This document shows positions 8,731 through 17,786 of a stretch of 39,654 nt of DNA, piece after piece. Each line of letters begins with the position of its first letter. The first letter of the stretch is position 1. Origin of the DNA: Chthoniobacterales bacterium (GTDB taxonomy: Bacteria; Verrucomicrobiota; Verrucomicrobiia; Chthoniobacterales; UBA10450); the NCBI GenBank assembly GCA_013694595.1, contig JACDCC010000197.1, forward strand, positions 1 to 39,654, in the 5' to 3' direction. The notes under the pieces were generated by a model. That model saw only the letters and a program-made list of their open reading frames with translations, did not search any database and had not been told where the DNA came from. The position numbers were made by a program, and so were the translations under genes.

Positions 8731-11214
8731 ATGACTCCACGCCCGTTCCTCGCTGCCTGCGCTGCTCTGATCGCCTCCGCTGTCTGGGTGGGCGCGCAAA
8801 ATGCACAGGTACCCGCACCGAAGTCTCTGGAGATTGTCGACGAGCCGCACGGATCGCCGTGGGAGGGCATTTCCTCGGGAGGACCGCTGGCCGTCGATCA
8901 ATACGGGAACCGGCTGGCGGAACCGGCTGCACCGGCCGTGGTGGCTCCCGCCGTCGCCCTGGACCGGCGGGTCAGCTCAAACATTCGGCTCGGGGATGAT
9001 CCTGCGGCACTTCCTGCAGGGATGCGTGCGCAAGCGGAACCACACATCACGCGCTCGCCAGTTGATCCTGATTTCCTCGTCGCGACCTTTCAGGAAGGTC
9101 GCTTCACGGACGGAAGTGCGGTGAATTGCGGCTACTCCGTCAGCCGTGACGGCGGATTGACGTGGACGCGCACGTTAATTCCGGGGCTCACGCCCTCGAG
9201 CGGCGGCCCCTATCCACGTGCGACGGATCCTGTCGCAGCGATTGACCTCAACGGCTACGCTTACCTCAACACGCTGGCGGCTGGTTCAGCCACGCGAGCC
9301 GGCACGATCCTCGTCAATCGATCGACGGACGGTGGCACAACTTTCGGGAATCCGATCGTGGCCTATCAAGCTCCGTCGGTTGATATTTTTCCTGACAAAA
9401 ATTGGATCACGACCAACAGCTTTCCGGGAACACCGACCGCGGGACGGATCGTCGTGACATTCACCAGATTCCCGCGGCCGAACACTGCCGGCTCAACGCC
9501 GATCATGCGCGTTTACAGCGATAATGCGGGACTCACCTGGAGCCCGGCGGCGTTGATCCATTCGACCACGATGGACACGCAGGGCTCGCAACCGGTGTTC
9601 CTGCCGGACGGCAAGCTGGCGATCGTCTACCACAATTCGAATCGAACGGTTTCGACCGCCGATGATTTTTTTGAGCTCGTCGTCTCAAATGACGGCGGCG
9701 GCACCTTCGGGACGCCGCGGTTGATCACACGGCTGAGCGTCTACGACCATCCGCAGATCCGCGACGGTGCGATCCTGCCATCGGCGACTGCCGACCGCGT
9801 GACCGGAAACCTTTATGTAGTCTACCAGGCGATCCACAACGGCGTCCCGCGGATCATGTTCACAAAATCGCCCGATGCCGGCTCTACTTGGACGGCGCCG
9901 ATCCCGGTCAGCGACAATCCTACCGGGTCCGGGGTCTTCACTTCCGCGATCGCTTCCTCGCCGGATGGGCAGACGCTCACGGTGGTGTTCTACAGCACGC
10001 GGGATAATCCCGGCTCGAGCACGCTTGTGGATGCCTACCTCGCGCAATCGTTAGACGGCGGCGCGACCTGGCACCCGAACATCCGCCTCACGCCGGTTTC
10101 AACGGACGCCGCGCTCGCACCGTTAACGCCCGCGGGATATATGCTCGGCGATTACATCGCGATCGCCGGGTCTACCAACGTGAACGTCCCGGCGGTGCCG
10201 GTCTGGATCGATACTCGCACCGGAAACCCGGATCCATTCGTGACGCGCGTTGGCATCGCAGCACAGCTCTCGTTCACCAGCTGGCAGGCGGCGCGGTTTT
10301 CGTTAGGCCAAATCAACAACCCCGCGCTGGGAGGCGAGGGCGGTGATGCTGACGGCGACCTCGAAGACAATCTTTCCGAATACCGCTCCGGCACCGAGCC
10401 GAACGATCCGCTTTCGGTGTTCCGCACGGGTCGGCAGCTTAATCTATCCACGCGCACCGAAGTTCTCACCGGGGACAACGTGCTGATCGGCGGTTTTATC
10501 GTGACGGGGAACAGCCCGAAGAAAGTCATCCTCCGCGCGCTAGGGCCGTCGCTGGTCGCCACCGGAGTAGCGGGAAGGCTGGATGATCCGACGCTCGAGC
10601 TGATCGGCGGCGGCGTCAGCCTCGCCAGCAATGACAACTGGAGAGAATCGCAACAAGCCGAGATCGAGAACAGCGGCATCCCGCCGGCGGATGAACGGGA
10701 GGCGGCGATCGTGCGGACGTTGGCGCCCGGCGATTACACTGCGGTTGTCCGCGGCAGATCGGAGACCACTGGCGTAGCGCTGGTGGAGATGTACGACCTC
10801 GAGCAGAACACCGCGCCGCGGCTTGCCAACGTGAGCAGCCGCGGTTTCGTCGGGACGGACGAAGGCGTGATGATCGGCGGGTTCATCGTCGGCGCAGGGC
10901 AGGGGAAAGATGGCGCCGGCAGCGCGCGTGTCGTCTTGCGCGGCATCGGGCCCTCGCTGGGACAAGCAGGCACAGCCGACGCCTTGCAGGATCCAGAGCT
11001 GCTGCTGTTCGATGCGAACGGCAGTATTCTTGCGTCGAATGACAACTGGTGGCAGACCCAGCAGGCTGAGCTGGAGGCGAGCGGGATTGCTCCCACTGAC
11101 GAGCGCGAAGCGGCGCTGATCATCGCTCTGCCACAAGGCAGCTACACCGCGATCCTGCGCGGAACGAATCGTACGACAGGCGTTGGACTGGTGGAAGCCT
11201 ACAACGTGCAGTAG
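8731..11214 (+). CDS. secreted BNR/sialidase-fold repeat protein with Ca-binding-type linker and two C-terminal copies of an uncharacterised ~120-aa domain
   Basis: Signal peptide MTPRPFLAACAALIASAVWVGAQ; repeated SxDGGxTW motifs (SRDGGLTWTRT, SPDAGSTWTAP, SLDGGATWHPN); DADGDLEDNLSEYRSGTEPNDP; duplicated ...GGFIV...LRALGPSL...ASNDNW...DERE... module. Confidence 0.85.
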   Translation: MTPRPFLAACAALIASAVWVGAQNAQVPAPKSLEIVDEPHGSPWEGISSGGPLAVDQYGNRLAEPAAPAVVAPAVALDRRVSSNIRLGDDPAALPAGMRAQAEPHITRSPVDPDFLVATFQEGRFTDGSAVNCGYSVSRDGGLTWTRTLIPGLTPSSGGPYPRATDPVAAIDLNGYAYLNTLAAGSATRAGTILVNRSTDGGTTFGNPIVAYQAPSVDIFPDKNWITTNSFPGTPTAGRIVVTFTRFPRPNTAGSTPIMRVYSDNAGLTWSPAALIHSTTMDTQGSQPVFLPDGKLAIVYHNSNRTVSTADDFFELVVSNDGGGTFGTPRLITRLSVYDHPQIRDGAILPSATADRVTGNLYVVYQAIHNGVPRIMFTKSPDAGSTWTAPIPVSDNPTGSGVFTSAIASSPDGQTLTVVFYSTRDNPGSSTLVDAYLAQSLDGGATWHPNIRLTPVSTDAALAPLTPAGYMLGDYIAIAGSTNVNVPAVPVWIDTRTGNPDPFVTRVGIAAQLSFTSWQAARFSLGQINNPALGGEGGDADGDLEDNLSEYRSGTEPNDPLSVFRTGRQLNLSTRTEVLTGDNVLIGGFIVTGNSPKKVILRALGPSLVATGVAGRLDDPTLELIGGGVSLASNDNWRESQQAEIENSGIPPADEREAAIVRTLAPGDYTAVVRGRSETTGVALVEMYDLEQNTAPRLANVSSRGFVGTDEGVMIGGFIVGAGQGKDGAGSARVVLRGIGPSLGQAGTADALQDPELLLFDANGSILASNDNWWQTQQAELEASGIAPTDEREAALIIALPQGSYTAILRGTNRTTGVGLVEAYNVQ
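10438..10806 (+). repeat. C-terminal domain copy 1 within the BNR protein
   Basis: LNLSTRTEVLTGDNVLIGGFIVTG..KKVILRALGPSL..DDPTLELIGGG..LASNDNWRESQQAEIENSGIPPADEREAAIV..YTAVVRG..TTGVALVEMYDLE. Confidence 0.8.
10819..11211 (+). repeat. C-terminal domain copy 2 within the BNR protein
   Basis: RLANVSSRGFVGTDEGVMIGGFIVGAG..ARVVLRGIGPSLG..QDPELLLFDANGSILASNDNWWQTQQAELEASGIAPTDEREAALI..YTAILRG..TTGVGLVEAYNVQ; aligns with copy 1. Confidence 0.8.
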
Positions 11215-11261
11215 CGGAGGCTGAGCCGAGCTGGTGTCAGCGCCTTGTATTTTTCCCATCG

Positions 11262-11861
11262 ATGACGCCGACCTTCTTCGCCACGCCTGCTGAGTTCCGC
11301 GATTGGCTAGAGGCGAATCACGAACGCGCTTCCGAGCTCTGGGTTGGCTTCTACAAGAGAGCCTCGGGCCGGCCGAGTATCACCTGGCCCGAGTCGGTCG
11401 ACGAGGCGTTGTGCGTCGGTTGGATTGATGGGCTCAGGAAGAGCATCGATGAGACGAGTTACATGATTCGCTTCACGCCCCGTCAGGCAAAGAGCACGTG
11501 GAGCGCGGTGAACATCGGGCGGGTGGCGGAGCTGAAGAAGCAGAAGCGCATGCGCGCGGCGGGGCTAAAGGCATTCGCGCAACGTTCCGAGGCGAAGTCA
11601 AAAATCTACGCCTACGAGCAGCGGCAGAATGCGGCCTTAGACCCGGAAGCGGAGCAGCAGTTCCGGGCCCAACCAAAGGCGCGGAAGTTCTTCCAGGCGC
11701 AACCGCGATGGTATCGCCGCACCGCGACATGGTGGGTCCTCAGTGCTAGGAAACCGGAAACACGCCAGAAGCGGCTCGCGACCTTGATCGCCGACTCCGA
11801 AGCGGGCCGGACCATTCACCAGCTCACGCGCGAAAAACCTGCGCGTCGGGTGCAGCAATGA
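11262..11861 (+). CDS. YdeI/OmpD-associated family protein
   Basis: TFFATPAEFRDWLEANHERASELWVGFYKRASGRPSITWPESVDEALCVGWIDGLRKSIDETSYMIRFTPRQAKSTWSAVNIGRVAEL. Confidence 0.85.
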   Translation: MTPTFFATPAEFRDWLEANHERASELWVGFYKRASGRPSITWPESVDEALCVGWIDGLRKSIDETSYMIRFTPRQAKSTWSAVNIGRVAELKKQKRMRAAGLKAFAQRSEAKSKIYAYEQRQNAALDPEAEQQFRAQPKARKFFQAQPRWYRRTATWWVLSARKPETRQKRLATLIADSEAGRTIHQLTREKPARRVQQ

Positions 11862-11897
11862 TTGCTCCCGCGGCGGCAAAGCGTTATCACTAGGTTC

Positions 11898-12302
11898 ATG
11901 AAGCTCCTGCGATCTGTCGTCGTCGCTCTGCTGTTGGGTTCCTCTGCCGTGTCTGCTTTCGCCTTCGAGATCCCGGTGGCCCGCGGCCGTGATCCGCTGG
12001 CGCCGCGCGACGAGTGGGGCCTGCTGCATCAGATGCCGACGCTCAATCAAACCGATCTCGAGCCACGCGAGCGCTGGCGCCTTTTCTACTATTCGAAATC
12101 GGGGCGGAAGCTTACGGAAGACCGCGCTTACATCGGGTCGATGCAGGTTTCGCTGACGCGGCTCGGCTACTATTGCGGCCCGATCGACGGCATCTTTTCG
12201 CCGGAAGTGAGCGACGCGATTGCGCGGATGCAAAAAGGTCACGCCATGCGCGTGACCGGCACGATCACGGTCGCTGTCCGTCGAGCGTTGCACATGCCGT
12301 AG
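11898..12302 (+). CDS. secreted peptidoglycan-binding domain protein
   Basis: Signal peptide MKLLRSVVVALLLGSSAVSAFAF; AYIGSMQVSLTRLGYYCGPIDGIFSPEVSDAIARMQKGHAMRVTGTITVAVRRAL (PG_binding_1-like). Confidence 0.75.
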   Translation: MKLLRSVVVALLLGSSAVSAFAFEIPVARGRDPLAPRDEWGLLHQMPTLNQTDLEPRERWRLFYYSKSGRKLTEDRAYIGSMQVSLTRLGYYCGPIDGIFSPEVSDAIARMQKGHAMRVTGTITVAVRRALHMP

Positions 12303-12434
12303 CGGGCATTCGTCGAGCAAGCTTACTTCCAGCTGGAGCGCCGGACGGGCGACCAGAACGCGTGACGCTTACGAAGATGTCACGGGAGAACTGACCTGCT
12401 GTCGCAAGCGCGGAGCGGCGTCGCATTTACACCT

Positions 12435-13829
12435 ATGGCTGCAATCGCATCGACCGCCGCGTCACCCGGAGCGCATTCCGAGAAACATCCGAAGGGACTT
12501 TACGTGCTCTTCGCGACCGAGATGTGGGAGCGCTTCAGCTACTACTCGATGCTCGCGATGTTCACGCTGTATCTGCGTGACACGACGGGCGAGGGGTTTG
12601 CCTGGTCGAGCGATAATGCCACCAAACTCTACGCGAACTACTTGATGTTCGTATATGCCAGCCCGCTGATCGGCGGCTGGCTCGCAGATCGGAAGCTCGG
12701 CTACCGCAAGGCGGTGATGATCGGCGGTCTGTTTTTCATGGCCGGGCATCTCCTACTGTCGTTCCGGTCGATGACGGCCGTCTATGCGGCGCTCACCTGT
12801 CTCGTGATCGGTAACGGCCTCTTCAAGCCGAACATCTCCGCCATGGTCGGCAACCTCTACCCGGAGGGCAGCCACCTCAAAGACCGCGCTTACAACATCT
12901 TTTACATGGGCATCAATGTCGGTGCCTTCATGGCGCCGGTGGTGGCGGAGTTTGTGAAGGGGCGGTTTGGTTTCCACATCGCGTTCGCCGTCGCAGCGGC
13001 CGGGATGGCGGTCTCAGTCGCGACTCTCTGGAAGTTCAAAAAGCACGTGGAGGATGCGGACAGGCAGCTGATCGGAGCCAAGACCGCTGCGCATGGCAGC
13101 GCGGTCGCAGTGGACGCGCCGCCAGCCAGCGTGAGTCATCAGGATGCCGGGCGGGCGAGGCGCCAGGAGACGATCGATGCCGTGCCGGAATGGAAAAGGA
13201 TCGGGGCGCTGATCGTAATCTTCCTGATCGTGATCGTCTTCTGGATGGTCTTCCACCAGAACGGCTCAACGATGACCTATTGGGCGAATGAGAACACTGA
13301 TTGGAAGGTCACGGGGATTATATCCAATGCGATCAACCCGATGTGGGTGATCATTCTCACCTTCCCCCTGGTAGCCTTCTGGCGCTGGCTCGACAGCAAA
13401 GGTATGGAGCCCTCTACGCCCGTGAAAATGGCGATCGGGATGTTCCTGACCGGCGCGGCGTTTTTCGTCCTCTACGTTGGAGCGAAGGTCGGCGAGGGGA
13501 CGGTGACCGACGGCAACATGTATAACTTCAAAGTCTCGCCAATGTGGCTGCTCGGCGCGTACGGCGTCCTGACATTAGGCGAACTCATGCTGTCTCCGAT
13601 GGGGCTCTCGCTGGTCTCGAAAGTGGCGCCAGTGCGCTTCCGTGGCGTGATGATGGGCGGCTGGTTCATGGCGACCGCGATCGGGAACAAGCTGACGCAG
13701 ATCGGTGAGCTTTGGGACGATTGGCTGCACTCGTCATTTTGGCTGCTGCTTAGCGGGCTCGCGGTTTTCATGGCAATTGTGCTGCTGTTTCTGTTGCGGC
13801 CGCTGAAAAAGGCGATGCCTGGCGTATAG
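12435..13829 (+). CDS. POT-family (proton-dependent oligopeptide) MFS transporter
   Basis: KGLYVLFATEMWERFSYYSMLAMFTLYLRD; GLFKPNISAMVGNLYPEGSHLKDRAYNIFYMGINVGAF. Confidence 0.93.
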   Translation: MAAIASTAASPGAHSEKHPKGLYVLFATEMWERFSYYSMLAMFTLYLRDTTGEGFAWSSDNATKLYANYLMFVYASPLIGGWLADRKLGYRKAVMIGGLFFMAGHLLLSFRSMTAVYAALTCLVIGNGLFKPNISAMVGNLYPEGSHLKDRAYNIFYMGINVGAFMAPVVAEFVKGRFGFHIAFAVAAAGMAVSVATLWKFKKHVEDADRQLIGAKTAAHGSAVAVDAPPASVSHQDAGRARRQETIDAVPEWKRIGALIVIFLIVIVFWMVFHQNGSTMTYWANENTDWKVTGIISNAINPMWVIILTFPLVAFWRWLDSKGMEPSTPVKMAIGMFLTGAAFFVLYVGAKVGEGTVTDGNMYNFKVSPMWLLGAYGVLTLGELMLSPMGLSLVSKVAPVRFRGVMMGGWFMATAIGNKLTQIGELWDDWLHSSFWLLLSGLAVFMAIVLLFLLRPLKKAMPGV

Positions 13830-13840
13830 TCGCCGCAGCC

Positions 13841-14491
13841 GTGGAGAATCGCACCCTTAGTCACCTTTTCGACAGCAACAAAGCCTGGGCTGAGCGCATC
13901 CGGGAGCAGGACCCGGAGTTCTTCCTCAAGCTCTCGCGTCAGCAGTTCCCGGAGTATCTGTGGATCGGCTGCTCGGACAGCCGCGTGCCGGCGAATCAGA
14001 TCGTAGGGCTGCTGCCGGGCGATTTGTTCGTTCATCGCAACATCGCCAACCTGGTGGTGCATACCGATCTGAATTGCCTCTCCGTAATGCAGTTCGCGGT
14101 CGATGTGCTGAAGGTGCGCCACATCATCGTCTGCGGGCATTACGGCTGCAGCGGCGTGCGGGCGGCGCTGCGAGGCGAGCGGATTGGCTTGAGTGATAAC
14201 TGGCTGCGCCACGTGCAGGACGTGCGCGATAAACATGCGGGCCGGCTGCGGGACTCATGCGACGACACCGCGTGTCACGACAGCCTCTGTGAGCTGAACG
14301 TGATCGAGCAGGTGGCGAACGTCTGCCAGACGACGATTGCGCGCGACGCGTGGGACCGCGGGCAGGAGCTAACGGTGCACGGCTGGATTTACGGCATCAC
14401 GAACGGGCTGCTGCACGACCTGAACATCACCGTGCAAAGCGCCGAGGACGCGGCCCATGTTTACGATGCAGCGTTGTCGGGTCTTTCGTAA
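13841..14491 (+). CDS. beta-class carbonic anhydrase
   Basis: GTG start; IGCSDSRVPANQIVGLLPGDLFVHRNIANLV ... CGHYGCSGVRAAL (zinc ligands C, D/R, H, C). Confidence 0.95.
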   Translation: MENRTLSHLFDSNKAWAERIREQDPEFFLKLSRQQFPEYLWIGCSDSRVPANQIVGLLPGDLFVHRNIANLVVHTDLNCLSVMQFAVDVLKVRHIIVCGHYGCSGVRAALRGERIGLSDNWLRHVQDVRDKHAGRLRDSCDDTACHDSLCELNVIEQVANVCQTTIARDAWDRGQELTVHGWIYGITNGLLHDLNITVQSAEDAAHVYDAALSGLS

Positions 14492-14683
14492 CGGGGAAAT
14501 CAGGGTGGAACACCGGGCCCGCGCTTCCGACAGCGAAGCGTCTACAGCGCCGGCCGCGACGCCCGTAGCTAGGCCCATGTCACAGGGAAGCCGGCGCGGT
14601 AAGATGCGTCCGCTATGGGACACGCGGGACACACGCCCGCAACAGCTCGCCTTCGCCTACGCAGCGAGCGTGTTCCTCCCGCT

Positions 14684-14776
14684 GTCATTCCGAGCGAAGC
14701 CGAGGAATCCCGTGGCGCGACCGTGCAGCTACCGCACCGGGATCTTTCGACTCCGCTTCGCTGCGCTCAAGATGAC
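14684..14776. repeat. dispersed palindromic repeat, copy A
   Basis: gtcattccgagcgaagccgaggaatcccgtgg...gggatctttcgactccgcttcgctgcgctcaagatgac; imperfect inverted arms. Confidence 0.85.
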
Positions 14777-14808
14777 ACCGCTCTGGAGACGTTCGTGAAC
14801 AGCTCGAG

Positions 14809-15531
14809 TCAGGCCGCTTGACCTGCGAGCAATTCCTTGAAGCGCTCGAGATCCTCTTCCAGTTGCTGATCCGGCGCTTCACCGAACAACTTCGCGACGG
14901 TCGCACCGATCACGCCGGCTGGCGGCAGATATTGCATGCTGACTTTCACTTCCGTCGAGAGGCCGTTGTTCACCGGCTCAAAGCGCACTGACCCGGCATT
15001 CTGCACCTCGGCGCCCGGCAGCGATTCCCAGGAGATCAGCGAATTCTCGCGATCGGTGAGAATCTGCGCAGTCCACTCGACGTCCGAGCCGGCGGGGCCT
15101 TTGACGACCCAGTGCGAGCGCCGGTCATCGATGACGCGGATGGATTGTACGTGCTCCATGAACTTCGGCAGGTTCTCCAAATTTCTCCAGAAGCGGTAAA
15201 CGTCCTGCGGCGCACGATCGACGGTGATCGTGCGTGTGACTTTGATGCCTTTGTTTCCGGGGACGCCGGTTTCAGTGTTCAGCTGGTTCGAGTTAATCCC
15301 GAGCTTCTCATACATGTCGCAATGTCCCGTAACGCCCCGGCGGATGAGTGCGCCACCGAGGAGCGCGATTAGAATTCCGCCCAGCGACTTCCGCGAGGCG
15401 CCGTAGAGCACCAGCCCGGCACCCGCTGCCACGGAACCGATCCGCTCAGGCTGGTTCACGTTGATGTCGAGCGCTGCGCGGACGCTGTTGAGGACTGGAC
15501 TGTCGGCGAGAGGTTGTGCTGTTAATGCCAT
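14809..15531 (-). CDS. DUF2892 (YgaP-type TM) + SRPBCC/polyketide-cyclase-like protein
   Basis: NVNQPERIGSVAAGAGLVLYGASRKSLGGILIALLGGALIRRGVTGHCDMYEKLGIN + ITVDRAPQDVYRFWRNLENLPKFMEHVQSIRVIDDRRSHWVVKGPAG. Confidence 0.85.
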   Translation of the reverse strand: MALTAQPLADSPVLNSVRAALDINVNQPERIGSVAAGAGLVLYGASRKSLGGILIALLGGALIRRGVTGHCDMYEKLGINSNQLNTETGVPGNKGIKVTRTITVDRAPQDVYRFWRNLENLPKFMEHVQSIRVIDDRRSHWVVKGPAGSDVEWTAQILTDRENSLISWESLPGAEVQNAGSVRFEPVNNGLSTEVKVSMQYLPPAGVIGATVAKLFGEAPDQQLEEDLERFKELLAGQAA

Positions 15532-15673
15532 AAGAAAAGAGATGTCTGTGCGGAATGGTTCGAGAGCGAAGGGGGTTTTGGTTGCCCTTCGTTTCGCCCG
15601 GTGCGGCGCGGGCTATCGACATTTGGAGAACGCGATGGTTAATCTCGGGCGCCGCCGGAGCGGGCGGAAGCAC

Positions 15674-16289
15674 ATGGCAAAGAAAGATCCTCGAATCGAC
15701 GCTTATATCGCGAAGGCTGAGCCCTTCGCGCGGCCAATCCTGAAGCACTTACGCAAGATGGTGCACTCCGGCTGCCCGGACGTGGAAGAAACGATGAAGT
15801 GGAGCATGCCGCATTTCGACTACCAGGGGATGCTGTGTCACATGGCGGCGTTTAAGCAGCATTGCGCGTTCGGCTTTTGGAACGACTCCATCCTCGCCGA
15901 TCGACACCGCGTGGCCGAAAAAGATGCGATGGGGAACTTTGGTCGGATCAGGAGTCTCGCCGATCTGCCGCCGGACGATGTGCTCCTCGACTACGTGCGG
16001 AAGGCGACCCAGCTAAACGACTCCGGGGTGAAACGCCCCACGGAGAAAAAAACTGGCGCTCCGAAAGCAGCGCTCCCGATTCCCGGTGCCCTGGCGGCGG
16101 CCCTGAAGATGAACAAGAAAGCGCAGGCTGCATTCGACAGCTTCAGCCCCTCGCATCGCAGGGAATACGTCGAGTGGATTACTGAGGCGAAACGCGATGC
16201 CACACGGGAAGCGCGCCTGGCGACAGCGCTCGAGTGGGATCGCGGAGGGGAAGACACTCCATTGGAAGTATCAGCCGAAGCGCGGCTAA
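15674..16289 (+). pseudogene. DUF1801/YdeI-family protein with an apparent +1 frameshift in a GGG run near 16236-16238
   Basis: MAKKDPRIDAYIAKAEPFARPILKHLRKMVHSGCPDVEETMKWSMPHFDYQGMLCHMAAFKQHCAFGFW...KKAQAAFDSFSPSHRREYVEWITEAKRDATREARLATALEW; removing one G restores IAEGKTLHWKYQPKRG* ending at 16289. Confidence 0.75.
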
Positions 16290-16341
16290 CGCCTCTTATG
16301 CACTTCGACAGCGCCGACCTGAGAGAGCGCTCGCGGTCGCA

Positions 16342-16516
16342 GTCATCCCGAGGCTGCGCAGACGCCGAGGGACCTTACACCGGCCGGGCAGGCGTTCGCA
16401 CCACAACGAGCGCGGCAGGCACCGCGGACGGGATAACTGGCTCGGGCAGTCTCTTGCAATCCGGAAGCCAGATGGACTGCGCGAGGTCCCTCATCGTCTG
16501 CGCGATTCGGGATGAC
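16342..16516. repeat. dispersed palindromic repeat, long variant (copy D)
   Basis: gtcatcccgaggctgcgcagacgccgagggacc ... gaggtccctcatcgtctgcgcgattcgggatgac: long inverted arms around a central loop. Confidence 0.8.
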
Positions 16517-16539
16517 CGCACAGGTCGCGCCCCGCAGCG

Positions 16540-16695
16540 CTATTTGCGCAGCAGAATCAGGACGCCGGTCACCAGCGCCAGAATCGGGAGAATGAGGCCC
16601 GCGGCGCCAAGGTTGGTGCCTGTGATGCCGGTGAGCCCGACGAGAATCAGATAGATCGCCAGCAGCAGCATGCTCGGAGTGGGGATGACTTTCAT
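16540..16695 (-). CDS. small membrane protein, 51 aa (absent from supplied ORF track)
   Basis: MKVIPTPSMLLLAIYLILVGLTGITGTNLGAAGLILPILALVTGVLILLRK*; two hydrophobic segments; GAGG purine-rich tract upstream of the ATG. Confidence 0.65.
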   Translation of the reverse strand: MKVIPTPSMLLLAIYLILVGLTGITGTNLGAAGLILPILALVTGVLILLRK

Positions 16696-16713
16696 GGTCT
16701 TGTTTTCCTCTGA

Positions 16714-17550
16714 TTAATCCGGCAGTACTGCGAAGACTCGCGCCGGAAATCCCGAGCCTCCTTTTGGTTTCGGAAAAGTGACGAACACGATCGCACCGTT
16801 CTCCGGTAGCTGATCGAGATTGGCTAGCAACTCGATCTGGTAGTGGTTTGTGCTCAGAATGTAGCTCTCGAGCGAGTAATCACCCTTCGACGTCGCGACA
16901 CCTGGATCCGTATCCGTCGTCTCATGCCCGCTCGCGGTGATTTTGCGCTCCTCATACAGATACTTCAACGCCTCCCTGCTCCAACCGGGGTAATGCGAAA
17001 CGCCTTCTTTGTCCTTGTTCGCCATCGCCGCGCCGTCCGGCCAGCGCTTTGACCAATCAGTCCGCATCGCCACGAACGCGCCTGCCGGGATCGGTCCGTG
17101 ATCCGCTTCCCACTTTTTCACCCGCTCGAGCGTTAACGTATAGTCAGGGTTCTTGGCCGCTTCCGCGTGCACATCGATCACCACCAGCGGCAGGATCATT
17201 TCCTTCAGCTCGATCTGGTCGACAGTTCGCAAGCCTTTCGCGAAGTGCGCCGGCGGATCGACGTGCGTCCCCCATTGGCCGACGTGCGTGAAGACCTCCG
17301 CGAAGAACCCGGCACCCATCGTGCCGCCTCCTTCCTTCTCGTACGAGTAGATCGTTTCGCGCTTCTCGTCGGGGAAGCCGGGCCAGTGCGGAACGCCTGG
17401 CGCAAAGGCGTGGGTGAGGTCGACCAGCTTTTTGGCGGCTAGGATTTGCTGAATACGCGCGAGGCTCGGCTCATCGGCGTTTACAGAGGCAACCGTTGCG
17501 GCGCTGAGAACGTATACGAAGCCGACTATCAGCGTTTTTCCCGCCCTCAT
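16714..17550 (-). CDS. secreted cyclase-family (kynurenine formamidase-like) metal-dependent hydrolase
   Basis: Signal peptide; KLVDLTHAFAPGVPHWPGFP...EVFTHVGQWGTHVDPPAHFAKGLRTVDQI...LPLVVIDV (HxGTHxDxPxH-like motif). Confidence 0.88.
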   Translation of the reverse strand: MRAGKTLIVGFVYVLSAATVASVNADEPSLARIQQILAAKKLVDLTHAFAPGVPHWPGFPDEKRETIYSYEKEGGGTMGAGFFAEVFTHVGQWGTHVDPPAHFAKGLRTVDQIELKEMILPLVVIDVHAEAAKNPDYTLTLERVKKWEADHGPIPAGAFVAMRTDWSKRWPDGAAMANKDKEGVSHYPGWSREALKYLYEERKITASGHETTDTDPGVATSKGDYSLESYILSTNHYQIELLANLDQLPENGAIVFVTFPKPKGGSGFPARVFAVLPD

Positions 17551-17658
17551 CGTGCTGTGTTAAAGCATCCGACAACAAGAAGCCAACAACATCGAATAAT
17601 CTCCAATACATTCCGTCTCTTTGAATCCCGTGTGATTTATCGGCGTGACCCGCTGGTG

Positions 17659-17667
17659 TTATCCACA
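17659..17667 (+). promoter_or_regulatory. DnaA box TTATCCACA
   Basis: Exact match to consensus TTATNCACA in the divergent intergenic region 17551-17852. Confidence 0.65.
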
Positions 17668-17731
17668 GGAGACTAGAGGACTTCGCACCACAGCTGAAAT
17701 TCGGCTGTTGGACGAGGTTGTTCGCACGCTT

Positions 17732-17772
17732 AAGAAGAAGAGAATGTTTTCGAGGAATAAATAAATCTTAAA
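17732..17772. other. AAG-repeat plus AT-rich stretch between two DnaA boxes (candidate unwinding element)
   Basis: aagaagaagagaatgttttcgaggaataaataaatcttaaa, unusually AT-rich for this window. Confidence 0.4.
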
Positions 17773-17777
17773 GACGC

Positions 17778-17786
17778 TGTGAATAA
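17778..17786 (-). promoter_or_regulatory. DnaA box TTATTCACA (reverse strand; tgtgaataa on +)
   Basis: Exact reverse-complement match to TTATNCACA. Confidence 0.6.

Noticed and set aside
10540-11259. 239-aa minus-strand ORF opposite the BNR protein C-terminus
   Set aside because: Antisense to a duplicated, conserved domain; the frame is open because of composition.
16290-16654. C-terminal extension of ORF 15461..16654
   Set aside because: Produced by a probable frameshift and translation through the palindromic repeat 16342-16516; not treated as real protein.
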